A DNA stretch of 64,000 bases from an uncultured Pelagibacteraceae bacterium (GTDB lineage Bacteria; Pseudomonadota; Alphaproteobacteria; Pelagibacterales; Pelagibacteraceae). Below are positions 20,172 through 28,675 of the stretch, piece by piece. The notes below the pieces were generated by a model. It saw nothing but the letters and a program-made list of their open reading frames with translations. It searched no databases and had not been told where the DNA came from. The position numbers were made by a program, and so were the translations under genes. Where the stretch lies: NCBI GenBank assembly GCA_902570425.1, contig CACFYB010000004.1, positions 38,539 through 102,538 of the forward strand, read 5' to 3'. Within the stretch, counting starts at the first letter, position 1, and each line of letters opens with the position of its first letter.

Positions 20172-20348
20172 TTAGCGTGGAATTACTAAAATTATATAAC
20201 TTACAAAGAATATAATAGCCATTATACACAAAAATATCGTATTAAAACTTTTACCAGTGTTTCGATATTGAATAAAAGTTAATATAACAAAACCGATTGA
20301 ACTAATTAAAAACCATACTGCAGGAATTTCTCCATCAATTGATCCCAT
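20172..20348 (-). CDS. 58-aa predicted membrane protein (not in ORF track)
   Basis: Manual translation MGSIDGEIPAVWFLISSIGFVILTFIQYRNTGKSFNTIFLCIMAIIFFVSYIILVIPR*, two hydrophobic segments, ends just before the proposed MGMT start. Confidence 0.6.
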   Translation of the reverse strand: MGSIDGEIPAVWFLISSIGFVILTFIQYRNTGKSFNTIFLCIMAIIFFVSYIILVIPR

Positions 20349-20429
20349 AATTATTTAATTTAAACTATTGACATTCAAAATCATCTAATATATTACTAAC
20401 GATAATTAATTGTTATCAATAGTAATTAT

Positions 20430-21383
20430 ATGAATGAACTGACAACAGACCTAAAATCTCTTCATGAGGCAACTTTAAATAATCTCAAAAGTTCAAAGGC
20501 AAATAATACATTAAGAGCGTATAAATCTGATTTTAAGGATTTTGGTGCTTTTTGCGTTAAACATGGATTAAATTCTCTACCATCAGAACCTAAAATAGTG
20601 TCTTTATATTTAACTCATCTTTCAAAAAATTCAAAAATTAGTACTTTAAGAAGAAGATTAGTATCGATAAGTATGTTCCATAAACTTAAAGGGCATTATC
20701 TAGATATAAAACATCCAATTATTGTTGAAAATTTAATGGGTATTAAAAGAGTGAAAGGTAGTATTCAAAAAGGAAAAAAACCCATATTAATCAATCATTT
20801 GAAATCAATAATTAATGTAATAGATGAACAAAAAATCGAGGATATTAAAAAATTTAGAGACAAGTCAATTATTTTAGTTGGTTTTGGAGGTGGATTTAGA
20901 CGGAATGAACTAGTCTCAATTGATCATGAGGATTTAGAGTTTGTTACTGAAGGGCTCAAAATTAGCATCAGGAGATCAAAAACTGACCAATTTGGCGAAG
21001 GTATGATTAAAGGACTACCCTACTTCGCTAATGAAAACTATTGCCCAGTAATTAATTTAAAAAAATGGTTAGAAATTTCTAAAATTAAATCTGGACCTAT
21101 TTTTAGAAGATTTTCTAAAGGTTCTTCCTTAACACAAAAAAGATTAACTGATCAATCTGTAGTCTTACTAATGAAAAAATACTTAAATTTGGCTGGTATT
21201 GAAAATAAGAATTTTGCAGGTCATAGCCTAAGATCAGGTTTTGCAACTGTTGCTGCAGAGTCCGGAGCTGATGAACGCAGTATTATGGCAATGACTGGTC
21301 ACAAAACAACTCAGATGGTTAGAAGATATATTAGAGAAGCAAATATTTTTAAAAATAATGCACTAAATAAAGTTAAAATTTGA
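20430..21383 (+). CDS. tyrosine recombinase / site-specific integrase
   Basis: N-terminal SAM-like core-binding domain; catalytic set GGFRRNEL, GHSLRSGFAT, GHKTTQMVRRYIR. Confidence 0.93.
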   Translation: MNELTTDLKSLHEATLNNLKSSKANNTLRAYKSDFKDFGAFCVKHGLNSLPSEPKIVSLYLTHLSKNSKISTLRRRLVSISMFHKLKGHYLDIKHPIIVENLMGIKRVKGSIQKGKKPILINHLKSIINVIDEQKIEDIKKFRDKSIILVGFGGGFRRNELVSIDHEDLEFVTEGLKISIRRSKTDQFGEGMIKGLPYFANENYCPVINLKKWLEISKIKSGPIFRRFSKGSSLTQKRLTDQSVVLLMKKYLNLAGIENKNFAGHSLRSGFATVAAESGADERSIMAMTGHKTTQMVRRYIREANIFKNNALNKVKI

Positions 21384-21410
21384 TTTAATTAAGTTTTTAT
21401 AGAAAAAAAA

Positions 21411-22391
21411 TTAAAAATTATTAATCAAATTTTGTGAGCACTTTAACCAAGTTTTAACACCTCTTAAATTTTTTAGATTATTTCTTATATGATTCCACAA
21501 ATTATCATCTTTAAAAAGTTCTAGTGTATATTTAGCAAATTCATCATTATTTTTAGCAATAAATCCAGTTTTGCCATGTATTACTCTTTCTGATAAAGAT
21601 CCAATACCGAGAGTAATGATTGGTAGACATAATTCTCTCCCCTCTTCAGCTGCTAAACAAAAAAGTTCAGCCTTATGACCTGGTAATAATAATAATCTTG
21701 CTTTTAACATATCATTTATTAAATCTTTTCTATCAGATAGTTCTCTAAAATAAACATTGTGACTATTAATTTTATATTCCGATGGAGTTACAAGAAGTTT
21801 ACCACTTGTAAAATTCGGATGAATCTTATTTTTCCAAATATTAATCAATAAATCTAAATTTCTATCGGGTCTAGAAGTGAATATAGCTAAATTTTGATCT
21901 ATTTGAGTAAATTCTTCCAAATCTTTATCTAAAAATTGTTGATCAACACCATAATCTAAAAAAAAATAACCAAAAATTCTTGAAAATAAGCTTCTTTGAG
22001 ATTTGTGATATTCACCTAATAAAGCTAATTTTGGTTTATGTTTTATGTAAGAAATAAATTGTTTTTTTCGCAAAAATTTTTCAAATTTTTGTATGCTATG
22101 TGAAAATAAAATTTTTTTTTTTGAATCAATTAAATCAAAAAAATTACAATCATTATTAGAAATAGATATATCAAATGTTAATTTTTGGGATAAATTATTA
22201 ATATTAATCCATCTTATATTGTCAATCACTTCATTTTTAGGACAATTATTAATTATTGTTATTTCATAACCTAATTTATTTAATGTAGTTGAAATATTTA
22301 TTAAAGCTGTTTCAGCACCCCTAAGAATAGGTGAATTTATATCTTTAGAATTATATTTGAATGATGTTTTGTCCAAAAAACATATTTTCAT
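21411..22391 (-). CDS. glycosyltransferase (GT4-like)
   Basis: N-terminal RGAETALINISTTLNKLGYEITIINNC; EEGRELCLPIITLGIGSLSERVIHGKTGFIA. Confidence 0.8.
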   Translation of the reverse strand: MKICFLDKTSFKYNSKDINSPILRGAETALINISTTLNKLGYEITIINNCPKNEVIDNIRWININNLSQKLTFDISISNNDCNFFDLIDSKKKILFSHSIQKFEKFLRKKQFISYIKHKPKLALLGEYHKSQRSLFSRIFGYFFLDYGVDQQFLDKDLEEFTQIDQNLAIFTSRPDRNLDLLINIWKNKIHPNFTSGKLLVTPSEYKINSHNVYFRELSDRKDLINDMLKARLLLLPGHKAELFCLAAEEGRELCLPIITLGIGSLSERVIHGKTGFIAKNNDEFAKYTLELFKDDNLWNHIRNNLKNLRGVKTWLKCSQNLINNF

Positions 22392-23383
22392 ATCTTAATT
22401 TTTTTTAATTGTTTACAAATATGATTAATTTTACCTCTTTTAATTAGACTAATATTTTTCATGTGTTTGGTCCAAAATAATGCAGTTTTATAATGTGGTT
22501 TATTAATAAGAGCTATTGTTCTGATTTTGAATGCATGAGTTACATGACTTACAGCACCTTCACAACATATTACTAATTTAGATTTTTTAACAATTGTTTC
22601 GAGTTCTCTAAAATCAGTCTTATCAATATAAATTAATTTCTCTTTAAATTTCTTTGAAATATAAATACGATTATTTTTTTTTTTGAAATTTCTTTTAATA
22701 ATCACATTAAAATCAGAAACAAATTTTCTTCCCGCTGTAATAACTATCTTATTCTTATATTTTTTTTTAATAGTTTTAATTAAATGGTCAAAATTAGAGA
22801 TTTTCAAATCCATATACTCATAATCAGGATAATAATAACCTTTAAACCATTTTTCATCTAAATGTAATAAAGTAAAATTATTATACTTTTTTAAAAAACT
22901 TATCTTCTTAAATTTATAATTCTCATAATAATTTATTTTTTTAGGAACTTTATAATCAAGGTAATTAATTATTGAACTTAAATTATAAAATTGAGAGTTT
23001 AAATCAGAGTTAATAAAATATTTTTTAAAAAAAAATCTTAATAAAAATTTTGGTCTAAAATCTTTAACTACTGCTATTTTATTATTAACCTTAAGTAATA
23101 ATGAAAAAAAAATTGATCTTCTCTTACCATCTAAAATTATCAAAAAATCATATTTAGATTTGTTAATCTCTAAGAAATTATTTAACATTAATTTTGGTGC
23201 ATATTTATCTAGTATATAAATTTTATTTATATCTTTAAAATTTTTAACATAATTTGAGTTATAGGTAGAACAAACGAAATCAATTTGACTAGATGGATAT
23301 TTATTCTTAATTGATTGAACTAACATTCTTGAAAAAATAAAGTCTCCAATTCTATCAGTTCTAAAAATTAGATATTTGACCAT
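22388..23383 (-). CDS. glycosyltransferase family 9 / heptosyltransferase-like
   Basis: IFRTDRIGDFIFSRMLVQSIKNKYPSSQIDFVC; LVICCEGAVSHVTHAF. Confidence 0.85.
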   Translation of the reverse strand: MVKYLIFRTDRIGDFIFSRMLVQSIKNKYPSSQIDFVCSTYNSNYVKNFKDINKIYILDKYAPKLMLNNFLEINKSKYDFLIILDGKRRSIFFSLLLKVNNKIAVVKDFRPKFLLRFFFKKYFINSDLNSQFYNLSSIINYLDYKVPKKINYYENYKFKKISFLKKYNNFTLLHLDEKWFKGYYYPDYEYMDLKISNFDHLIKTIKKKYKNKIVITAGRKFVSDFNVIIKRNFKKKNNRIYISKKFKEKLIYIDKTDFRELETIVKKSKLVICCEGAVSHVTHAFKIRTIALINKPHYKTALFWTKHMKNISLIKRGKINHICKQLKKIKI

Positions 23384-24408
23384 ATATATTTATTATTAAT
23401 TTTGTAGTTCATTGATTTTGATACAATAAATTCAGCTATCAATTGGTTATTAAAGATCTTATGTGAAACCTTATAACCTTTACTTGCAATTTTCTTTTGT
23501 AATTTTTTATTTTTTTTAAAATAGATTATCTTTTTATTAAGATCATGAATATTTTTATAAGTTACAATTGAATCTTTATCCATAAAATTTGTATATTGAT
23601 AATCCTCATGAATAAATGTTAGTAAACCATTGCCTAATAATGAGGCTATTCTATCGCTAGAGTAGTATTTGATTGGTTTACCACGACTTATATTTATGCC
23701 CATTGAACATTTATTTAATTCGTTAAAAAAACTTTGACCCCATACAGGATTATTTATAAAACCAAACGTATTGTATTTTGCTTTTTTGGTAAGCTTCTCA
23801 ATAAAATAAACTCTATCATCAATAAAATCTCTTTTTAATATAGCTCTGTGTTGTCCATGACTTATAGCTAAAAAAATATCAAATTCTTTATTTCCTATAA
23901 AATTTTTATAAATATCAATTGAGGGATCTATTGGATTTGGAATAAAAAAAGTTTTATTTTCATCTACAAAATCTAAAACATCTGTTGAGGTTGTAATAAA
24001 ATTTGCATCACAAAACTGATATTTTAAAAAAAATCTTTCTTTATTTTTTTGATAATCTGGCCCCTGTTTGTTCAACGGATCTATGAACCATTGAGCCAAT
24101 CTAATTGAATTATATTTTTCTTTTAATTTATAAAAATTTTCCTCATCAAGTCTATCTACATGACCAAAAATTATTAAATCAGGTTTGAAATTTTCAATAT
24201 TTTTAAATATTTCCTCAAAAAGATATTTTTTTCCTGATATATCAAATATATTTTTTCTTTGTGCAGTCAAATCTCTATCAGAAACATTAATAACATTGTG
24301 ACCATTTTTAATTAAACCATTATTAATTTTTTTTCCTGTAGAATAAAATAATCTCCCAGCATGTCTAATATGAAGATCAGTTATGTGTATTATTTTTAAT
24401 GATTTCAT
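23368..24408 (-). CDS. glycosyltransferase, CgeB-like
   Basis: IGINISRGKPIKYYSSDRIASLLGNGLLTFIHE region; C-terminal GT-B-like pattern. Confidence 0.68.
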   Translation of the reverse strand: MKSLKIIHITDLHIRHAGRLFYSTGKKINNGLIKNGHNVINVSDRDLTAQRKNIFDISGKKYLFEEIFKNIENFKPDLIIFGHVDRLDEENFYKLKEKYNSIRLAQWFIDPLNKQGPDYQKNKERFFLKYQFCDANFITTSTDVLDFVDENKTFFIPNPIDPSIDIYKNFIGNKEFDIFLAISHGQHRAILKRDFIDDRVYFIEKLTKKAKYNTFGFINNPVWGQSFFNELNKCSMGINISRGKPIKYYSSDRIASLLGNGLLTFIHEDYQYTNFMDKDSIVTYKNIHDLNKKIIYFKKNKKLQKKIASKGYKVSHKIFNNQLIAEFIVSKSMNYKINNKYIWSNI

Positions 24409-24664
24409 TTTTCAAAAATTTATCTCTTAGTAAAATTCTATTCTTTCTATTTTTTTTAAGTACATATTCATATTTCATCGCATCTTTTTTAGAAACAAAT
24501 TTCTTTTTATATATTAGTTTCCATTTTTTTCCTCTTGTAAATTTAGCTCCTTTTGACGAATTATGTGCTTTAAGCCTTTTTTGTAAATTGTTTGTGTATC
24601 CAACATAAGTTATAAACGAATTATCTTTTTTTTGAGCACATATAAGGTATACAAAGAAACTCAT
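24377..24664 (-). CDS. GIY-YIG nuclease family protein (UPF0213-like)
   Basis: VYLICAQKKDNSFITYVGYTNNLQKRLKAHNSSKGAKFTRGKKWKLIYKKKF. Confidence 0.9.
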   Translation of the reverse strand: MSFFVYLICAQKKDNSFITYVGYTNNLQKRLKAHNSSKGAKFTRGKKWKLIYKKKFVSKKDAMKYEYVLKKNRKNRILLRDKFLKNEIIKNNTHN

Positions 24665-24696
24665 AATTATTTATTTTAACACTTTATATAAAAATA

Positions 24697-25665
24697 ATGT
24701 TTAAAAGAAAACTTATCAAAATAAATAAATTAAAAAGATTATTTCTTAAAATTTTCAATCTTCACGCAATTGATAAGGAATCTTTTAATATTATTAATCC
24801 TTATGTAGAAAATGAAGGTCAAAATCATTTTGATTTTAATAAAAAATCTTATATTTTATCAAATGGTTTTTTAGATTTGAAAAGAAAAATAAAAAGTCTT
24901 GATATTTATCTAAGATACACACCATCTGTTGCTCTATGGAATTCACAAAGTTCGTGGAAAAGAATTATTCCAAACATTGACAAAAAAATTTTAATAAAGT
25001 GTTGTGTACTAAGTCTTAAAAAATCTTTGATGGATTTTCTTAAAAAAAATAGATTAGAAATAAATCTAAATCTTATCAATGATGAATCAGATATTGATTT
25101 TAATAATGAATTAAAAAATCTTTTAAAAAATGATAAATTTAATATCAGATTTATTTCAAGTAAAATCAAAGATAATCATGGATCATATTTAGAATGCTGT
25201 GATGGTTGTGAAACAGCTGAAGATCTAATTTTTTTTATTGAGGATGATTACTTATTTAAAGAAAATGCTATTGAAGAGTTACTTATTACTTACTCTAGAT
25301 TATCGACCCTTTTAGAAAAGGATATTTTTTTATGTCCAACAGATTATCCATTTTATTATGATGGTATTTATAATACTTCTCTATTTATCGGTAAAGATTA
25401 CAGATGGCGTCACGTTAAAGAATGTTTACTAACTTTTTTGTTCTCTAAAAAATTGTTTAATGAACATAAAAAAAATATTAGATTAGTAGGAGAGCAAAAT
25501 AATGAACCATTTGAAAAACCTTTACATGACATCTTTAAAAAAGAGATATGTTTATCACCAGTATCTTCTGTTGCGTATCATATATCTAGAACAGTGCCTG
25601 GAATTGAGAGTGATTGGTTAGAATTGTGGAATAAAAATTATAAAGAAATTAATGGCGGTCCCTAG
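24697..25665 (+). CDS. GT-A type glycosyltransferase-like protein
   Basis: LIFFIEDDYLF, later HDIFKKEI; last codons NGGP-stop lie in the tRNA-Glu gene. Confidence 0.6.
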   Translation: MFKRKLIKINKLKRLFLKIFNLHAIDKESFNIINPYVENEGQNHFDFNKKSYILSNGFLDLKRKIKSLDIYLRYTPSVALWNSQSSWKRIIPNIDKKILIKCCVLSLKKSLMDFLKKNRLEINLNLINDESDIDFNNELKNLLKNDKFNIRFISSKIKDNHGSYLECCDGCETAEDLIFFIEDDYLFKENAIEELLITYSRLSTLLEKDIFLCPTDYPFYYDGIYNTSLFIGKDYRWRHVKECLLTFLFSKKLFNEHKKNIRLVGEQNNEPFEKPLHDIFKKEICLSPVSSVAYHISRTVPGIESDWLELWNKNYKEINGGP

Positions 25666-25727
25666 GGGAATCGAACCCCTCTTTCGAGGATGAAAACCAC
25701 GTGTCCTAACCGATAGACGAAGGGACC
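25653..25727 (-). tRNA. tRNA-Glu (TTC)
   Basis: Minus-strand GGTCCCTTCGTCTATCGGTTAGGACACGTGGTTTTCATCCTCGAAAGAGGGGTTCGATTCCCCTAGGGACCGCCA; encoded CCA. Confidence 0.95.
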
Positions 25728-25769
25728 AAAAAGCTGTTTTTTATTGTATATAGTATTATTAATCAAGCC

Positions 25770-26717
25770 TTATTTAATTTTTTGTTTTAATCTTATTTTC
25801 TTTTTTAAACCAGTTAATTTATGAGTGATAAGAGTTTCAGATATAAATTCGTCATTTTTGATTTGAATACCAGAAACTAAATCACCAGATGTGATTCCTG
25901 TCGCACAAAAAATTGAGTCGCCAGAAATAATTTCACTTAAGTCATATTTTTTTCTTAAATCATCAATACCCATTTCTTTTGCTCTTAATTTATCTTTTTC
26001 ATTATCAAATATAAATCTTCCTTGAAAAAAACAATTATAAGCATCTAAAGCTGTAGCTGCCAATACACCTTCAGGACCTCCACCTATCCCTAAAAACAAA
26101 TCAACATTGTATTCATTTTTTGTGACTAATAGTGCACCAGATACGTCGCCATCTGTTATAAGTTTTAGTTTTACTTTTGATTTAATTAACTCATTAATTA
26201 TTTTTCTATGTCTCGGTCTGTCTAAAATACACACTGTTAATTCTTCAATTTTTTTATTTTTATATTGAGCTAAATTATCTAAATTTTTTTTAACTGGAAA
26301 ATCTAAGTCGATTATATTTTTTTCTGATATATTTGCTGAAATTTTATTCATATATGTTTCAGGTGCATTAAATAAATTTGATTTTTCAGCTACAGCTATT
26401 ACAGATAAAGCTCCTGGAAGATTATTTGCTGCAAAGTTTGTCCCTTCCAATGGATCAACCGCAATATCTAGTTCTGGGCCAATATCGGTTCCTAATTTTT
26501 CACCTATATACAGCATTGGAGCTTCATCTAGTTCTCCTTCACCAATAACAATTTTTCCTCTCATGTTAATCTTATTTAATTCTGATCTCATTGTGTCTAC
26601 AGCAGCTTTGTCCGCAGAAATTTTATTTTTTTTTCCAATATAATAATAAGAAGACAAAGCTGCTCTACTTGAAACATTTAAAAATAAATCTTCAAATTTT
26701 TTATCTAATTGAGTCAT
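25770..26717 (-). CDS. glpX: fructose-1,6-bisphosphatase class II
   Basis: KIVIGEGELDEAPMLYIGE, DIAVDPLEGTNFAANN, GIGGGPEGVLAATAL. Confidence 0.94.
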   Translation of the reverse strand: MTQLDKKFEDLFLNVSSRAALSSYYYIGKKNKISADKAAVDTMRSELNKINMRGKIVIGEGELDEAPMLYIGEKLGTDIGPELDIAVDPLEGTNFAANNLPGALSVIAVAEKSNLFNAPETYMNKISANISEKNIIDLDFPVKKNLDNLAQYKNKKIEELTVCILDRPRHRKIINELIKSKVKLKLITDGDVSGALLVTKNEYNVDLFLGIGGGPEGVLAATALDAYNCFFQGRFIFDNEKDKLRAKEMGIDDLRKKYDLSEIISGDSIFCATGITSGDLVSGIQIKNDEFISETLITHKLTGLKKKIRLKQKIK

Positions 26718-27706
26718 TTAGCTACTTTAAAAGAAGTATTTTTCTCTAAATTTTGTTCAAATTCTCTTAATCTTTTCCATACAGATATAAGTTCAACAAT
26801 TATTGGCCAACTTCTAACTAAATATTGTAAAGATGTTTCGACTCTTCCAAAAGCTCTTATTATTTGCTGAACAAATCCCAAAGTGATAGCACCAGTGACA
26901 ATTGTTGGTGCAAGGGCTAAGTATGGAATAATAACCATTCCTTGTAGATAGCTCCATTTTACAGCATTAAAATATAAATAATGGAAATACATTTTATAAT
27001 GTATTTTCCTAACACCACCATACAGATCCGTAATTTTTTCCGGCTTTGCACTTTCTTGAAAATCTTCACCTAAAACTAGTTCTTTTCTGTATGCAGCCTC
27101 TTCTTTCTGGATGTCATATTCTATTCCTGGAAGTTTAATACCGACGCTTGCCAATAAAATAGTTCCACCAAGAGCAGAAATAATAGCAACCCAAACTAAA
27201 GCATGCTCCACTTCTCCAATCCATGGAAGAACAGTTATACTTTTTGAGAGTCCCCATAAAATTGGTGTAAAGGCAATAAGTGTCATTAAACTTCTTAAAA
27301 GTTCAGCGCCAAGACCCTCCATTATTCTTGCAAATTTAAGAGTATCTTCTTGAACTCTTTGAGATGCCCCTTCTATAGATGAAGCATCATTCCATTTGTC
27401 ATGATAGAAATTAGCCATTGCTGTTCTCCATCTAAAAGTCCAATGACTAGTGAAGTAGTCGCTAAAAATGACAACTAAAATATAAACAGCAGCAATTTTT
27501 GCGAAGGTTAATAGGTAGGCTATAAATTCTTTTTCCGAGACAGAATTAGGTTCAGTTAATGCTTTTTGTAATGTATCGTAAAATTCACCGAACCATTCAT
27601 TAATTTTTACATCTAGTTGTACTTGATACCATGTAGCAACTAAAATTAAAAATGTCCCTCCTATGCTCCACAAAAACCATTCTTTTTGAGTAAAAAATTT
27701 AAACAT
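26714..27706 (-). CDS. SbmA/BacA-like family transporter
   Basis: QKEWFLWSIGG, NEWFGEFYDTLQKAL, FRWRTAMANFYHDKW, RIMEGLGAELLRSLMTLIAFTPIL. Confidence 0.87.
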   Translation of the reverse strand: MFKFFTQKEWFLWSIGGTFLILVATWYQVQLDVKINEWFGEFYDTLQKALTEPNSVSEKEFIAYLLTFAKIAAVYILVVIFSDYFTSHWTFRWRTAMANFYHDKWNDASSIEGASQRVQEDTLKFARIMEGLGAELLRSLMTLIAFTPILWGLSKSITVLPWIGEVEHALVWVAIISALGGTILLASVGIKLPGIEYDIQKEEAAYRKELVLGEDFQESAKPEKITDLYGGVRKIHYKMYFHYLYFNAVKWSYLQGMVIIPYLALAPTIVTGAITLGFVQQIIRAFGRVETSLQYLVRSWPIIVELISVWKRLREFEQNLEKNTSFKVAK

Positions 27707-27708
27707 AT

Positions 27709-27990
27709 TTATTTTAAAAAATTATCTGTGTAAGATTTTTTCACAATTTTTCTTTTTTTTGGCTCAATTATTTCAAAATCAATCTTCTTTTTTTTTGCAT
27801 AATTAATTGCAAGATCTTTTGAAGAGAATTCTAATTTTAGTTCAGAATATGTATCGTTAGAACTTTCCCATCCCATTAGAGGATTTTTTGTTGGGTTTTC
27901 TGTCTCAAATTCTAATATCCATTTATCAGACTTTCCCAGACCTGATTGCATAGCACTTTTATTAGGTATATAAATTTTTGCTTTTTTCAT
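27709..27990 (-). CDS. NADH dehydrogenase accessory subunit NDUFS4-like (ETC complex I subunit conserved region)
   Basis: KAKIYIPNKSAMQSGLGKSDKWILEFE...NPLMGWESSNDT. Confidence 0.9.
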   Translation of the reverse strand: MKKAKIYIPNKSAMQSGLGKSDKWILEFETENPTKNPLMGWESSNDTYSELKLEFSSKDLAINYAKKKKIDFEIIEPKKRKIVKKSYTDNFLK

Positions 27991-27996
27991 AATAGG

Positions 27997-28073
<77 letters not shown>

Positions 28074-28167
28074 AATGAAGTACTAATACAGTAGTTATTG
28101 ATAATTTCAAAGGATAAAGCGATCAAAAATAAAAGAATTTTAGTAAAAATCTGATATATAGAGAATC

Positions 28168-28671
28168 ATGATTATTACTTGTCCTTGTGGTGATAAAAAA
28201 TTTGAGATAAATGAAGATTTAATTCCTGAAAAAGGACGAACCTTGCAGTGTGGATCATGTAATCATAAATGGTTTTATATTAAAGAAAAAAATAATGAAT
28301 CTTTAATCTCAAATGAAATATTGTCTCAAACAATCGATGAGGATGTTCAAGATGTTACTGCAACAATAAATAAAGAGGCTGAAAATAAAATTGTTATTAA
28401 TAAAAATAAAGGCTTAACTAATGAAATTGATAAGATAATAAATAAGAAAGATAAGGCTTTAGTAAAATATCAAAAAAAAAATATCTTTAAATTTGGAAAA
28501 ATATTATCTTACATTATAATTGTTATAATATCTTTTACTGCATTAATTCTATTGTTAGATACATTTATGAAACCATTAGAAAACTTTTTTCCAAATCTAG
28601 AATTTTTACTATTTAATTTGTATGAGACGCTAAAAGATATAATACTATTTACAAAAGATTTAATAAAATAA
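28168..28671 (+). CDS. zinc-ribbon (MJ0042-type) membrane protein
   Basis: ITCPCGDKKFEINEDLIPEKGRTLQCGSCNHKWFY plus C-terminal TM segment. Confidence 0.8.
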   Translation: MIITCPCGDKKFEINEDLIPEKGRTLQCGSCNHKWFYIKEKNNESLISNEILSQTIDEDVQDVTATINKEAENKIVINKNKGLTNEIDKIINKKDKALVKYQKKNIFKFGKILSYIIIVIISFTALILLLDTFMKPLENFFPNLEFLLFNLYETLKDIILFTKDLIK

Positions 28672-28675
28672 ACAG

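Noticed and set aside
20430-21383. Integrase as marker of a prophage
   Set aside because: No capsid, terminase, portal, tail or replication genes nearby; flanking genes are glycan or core genes.
19439-21410. Direct repeat of the tRNA-Glu 3' end as an att site
   Set aside because: Scanned by eye for tggcggtccctagggg / gaatcgaacccct near the recombinase and found no copy; an automated repeat search would be needed to be certain.
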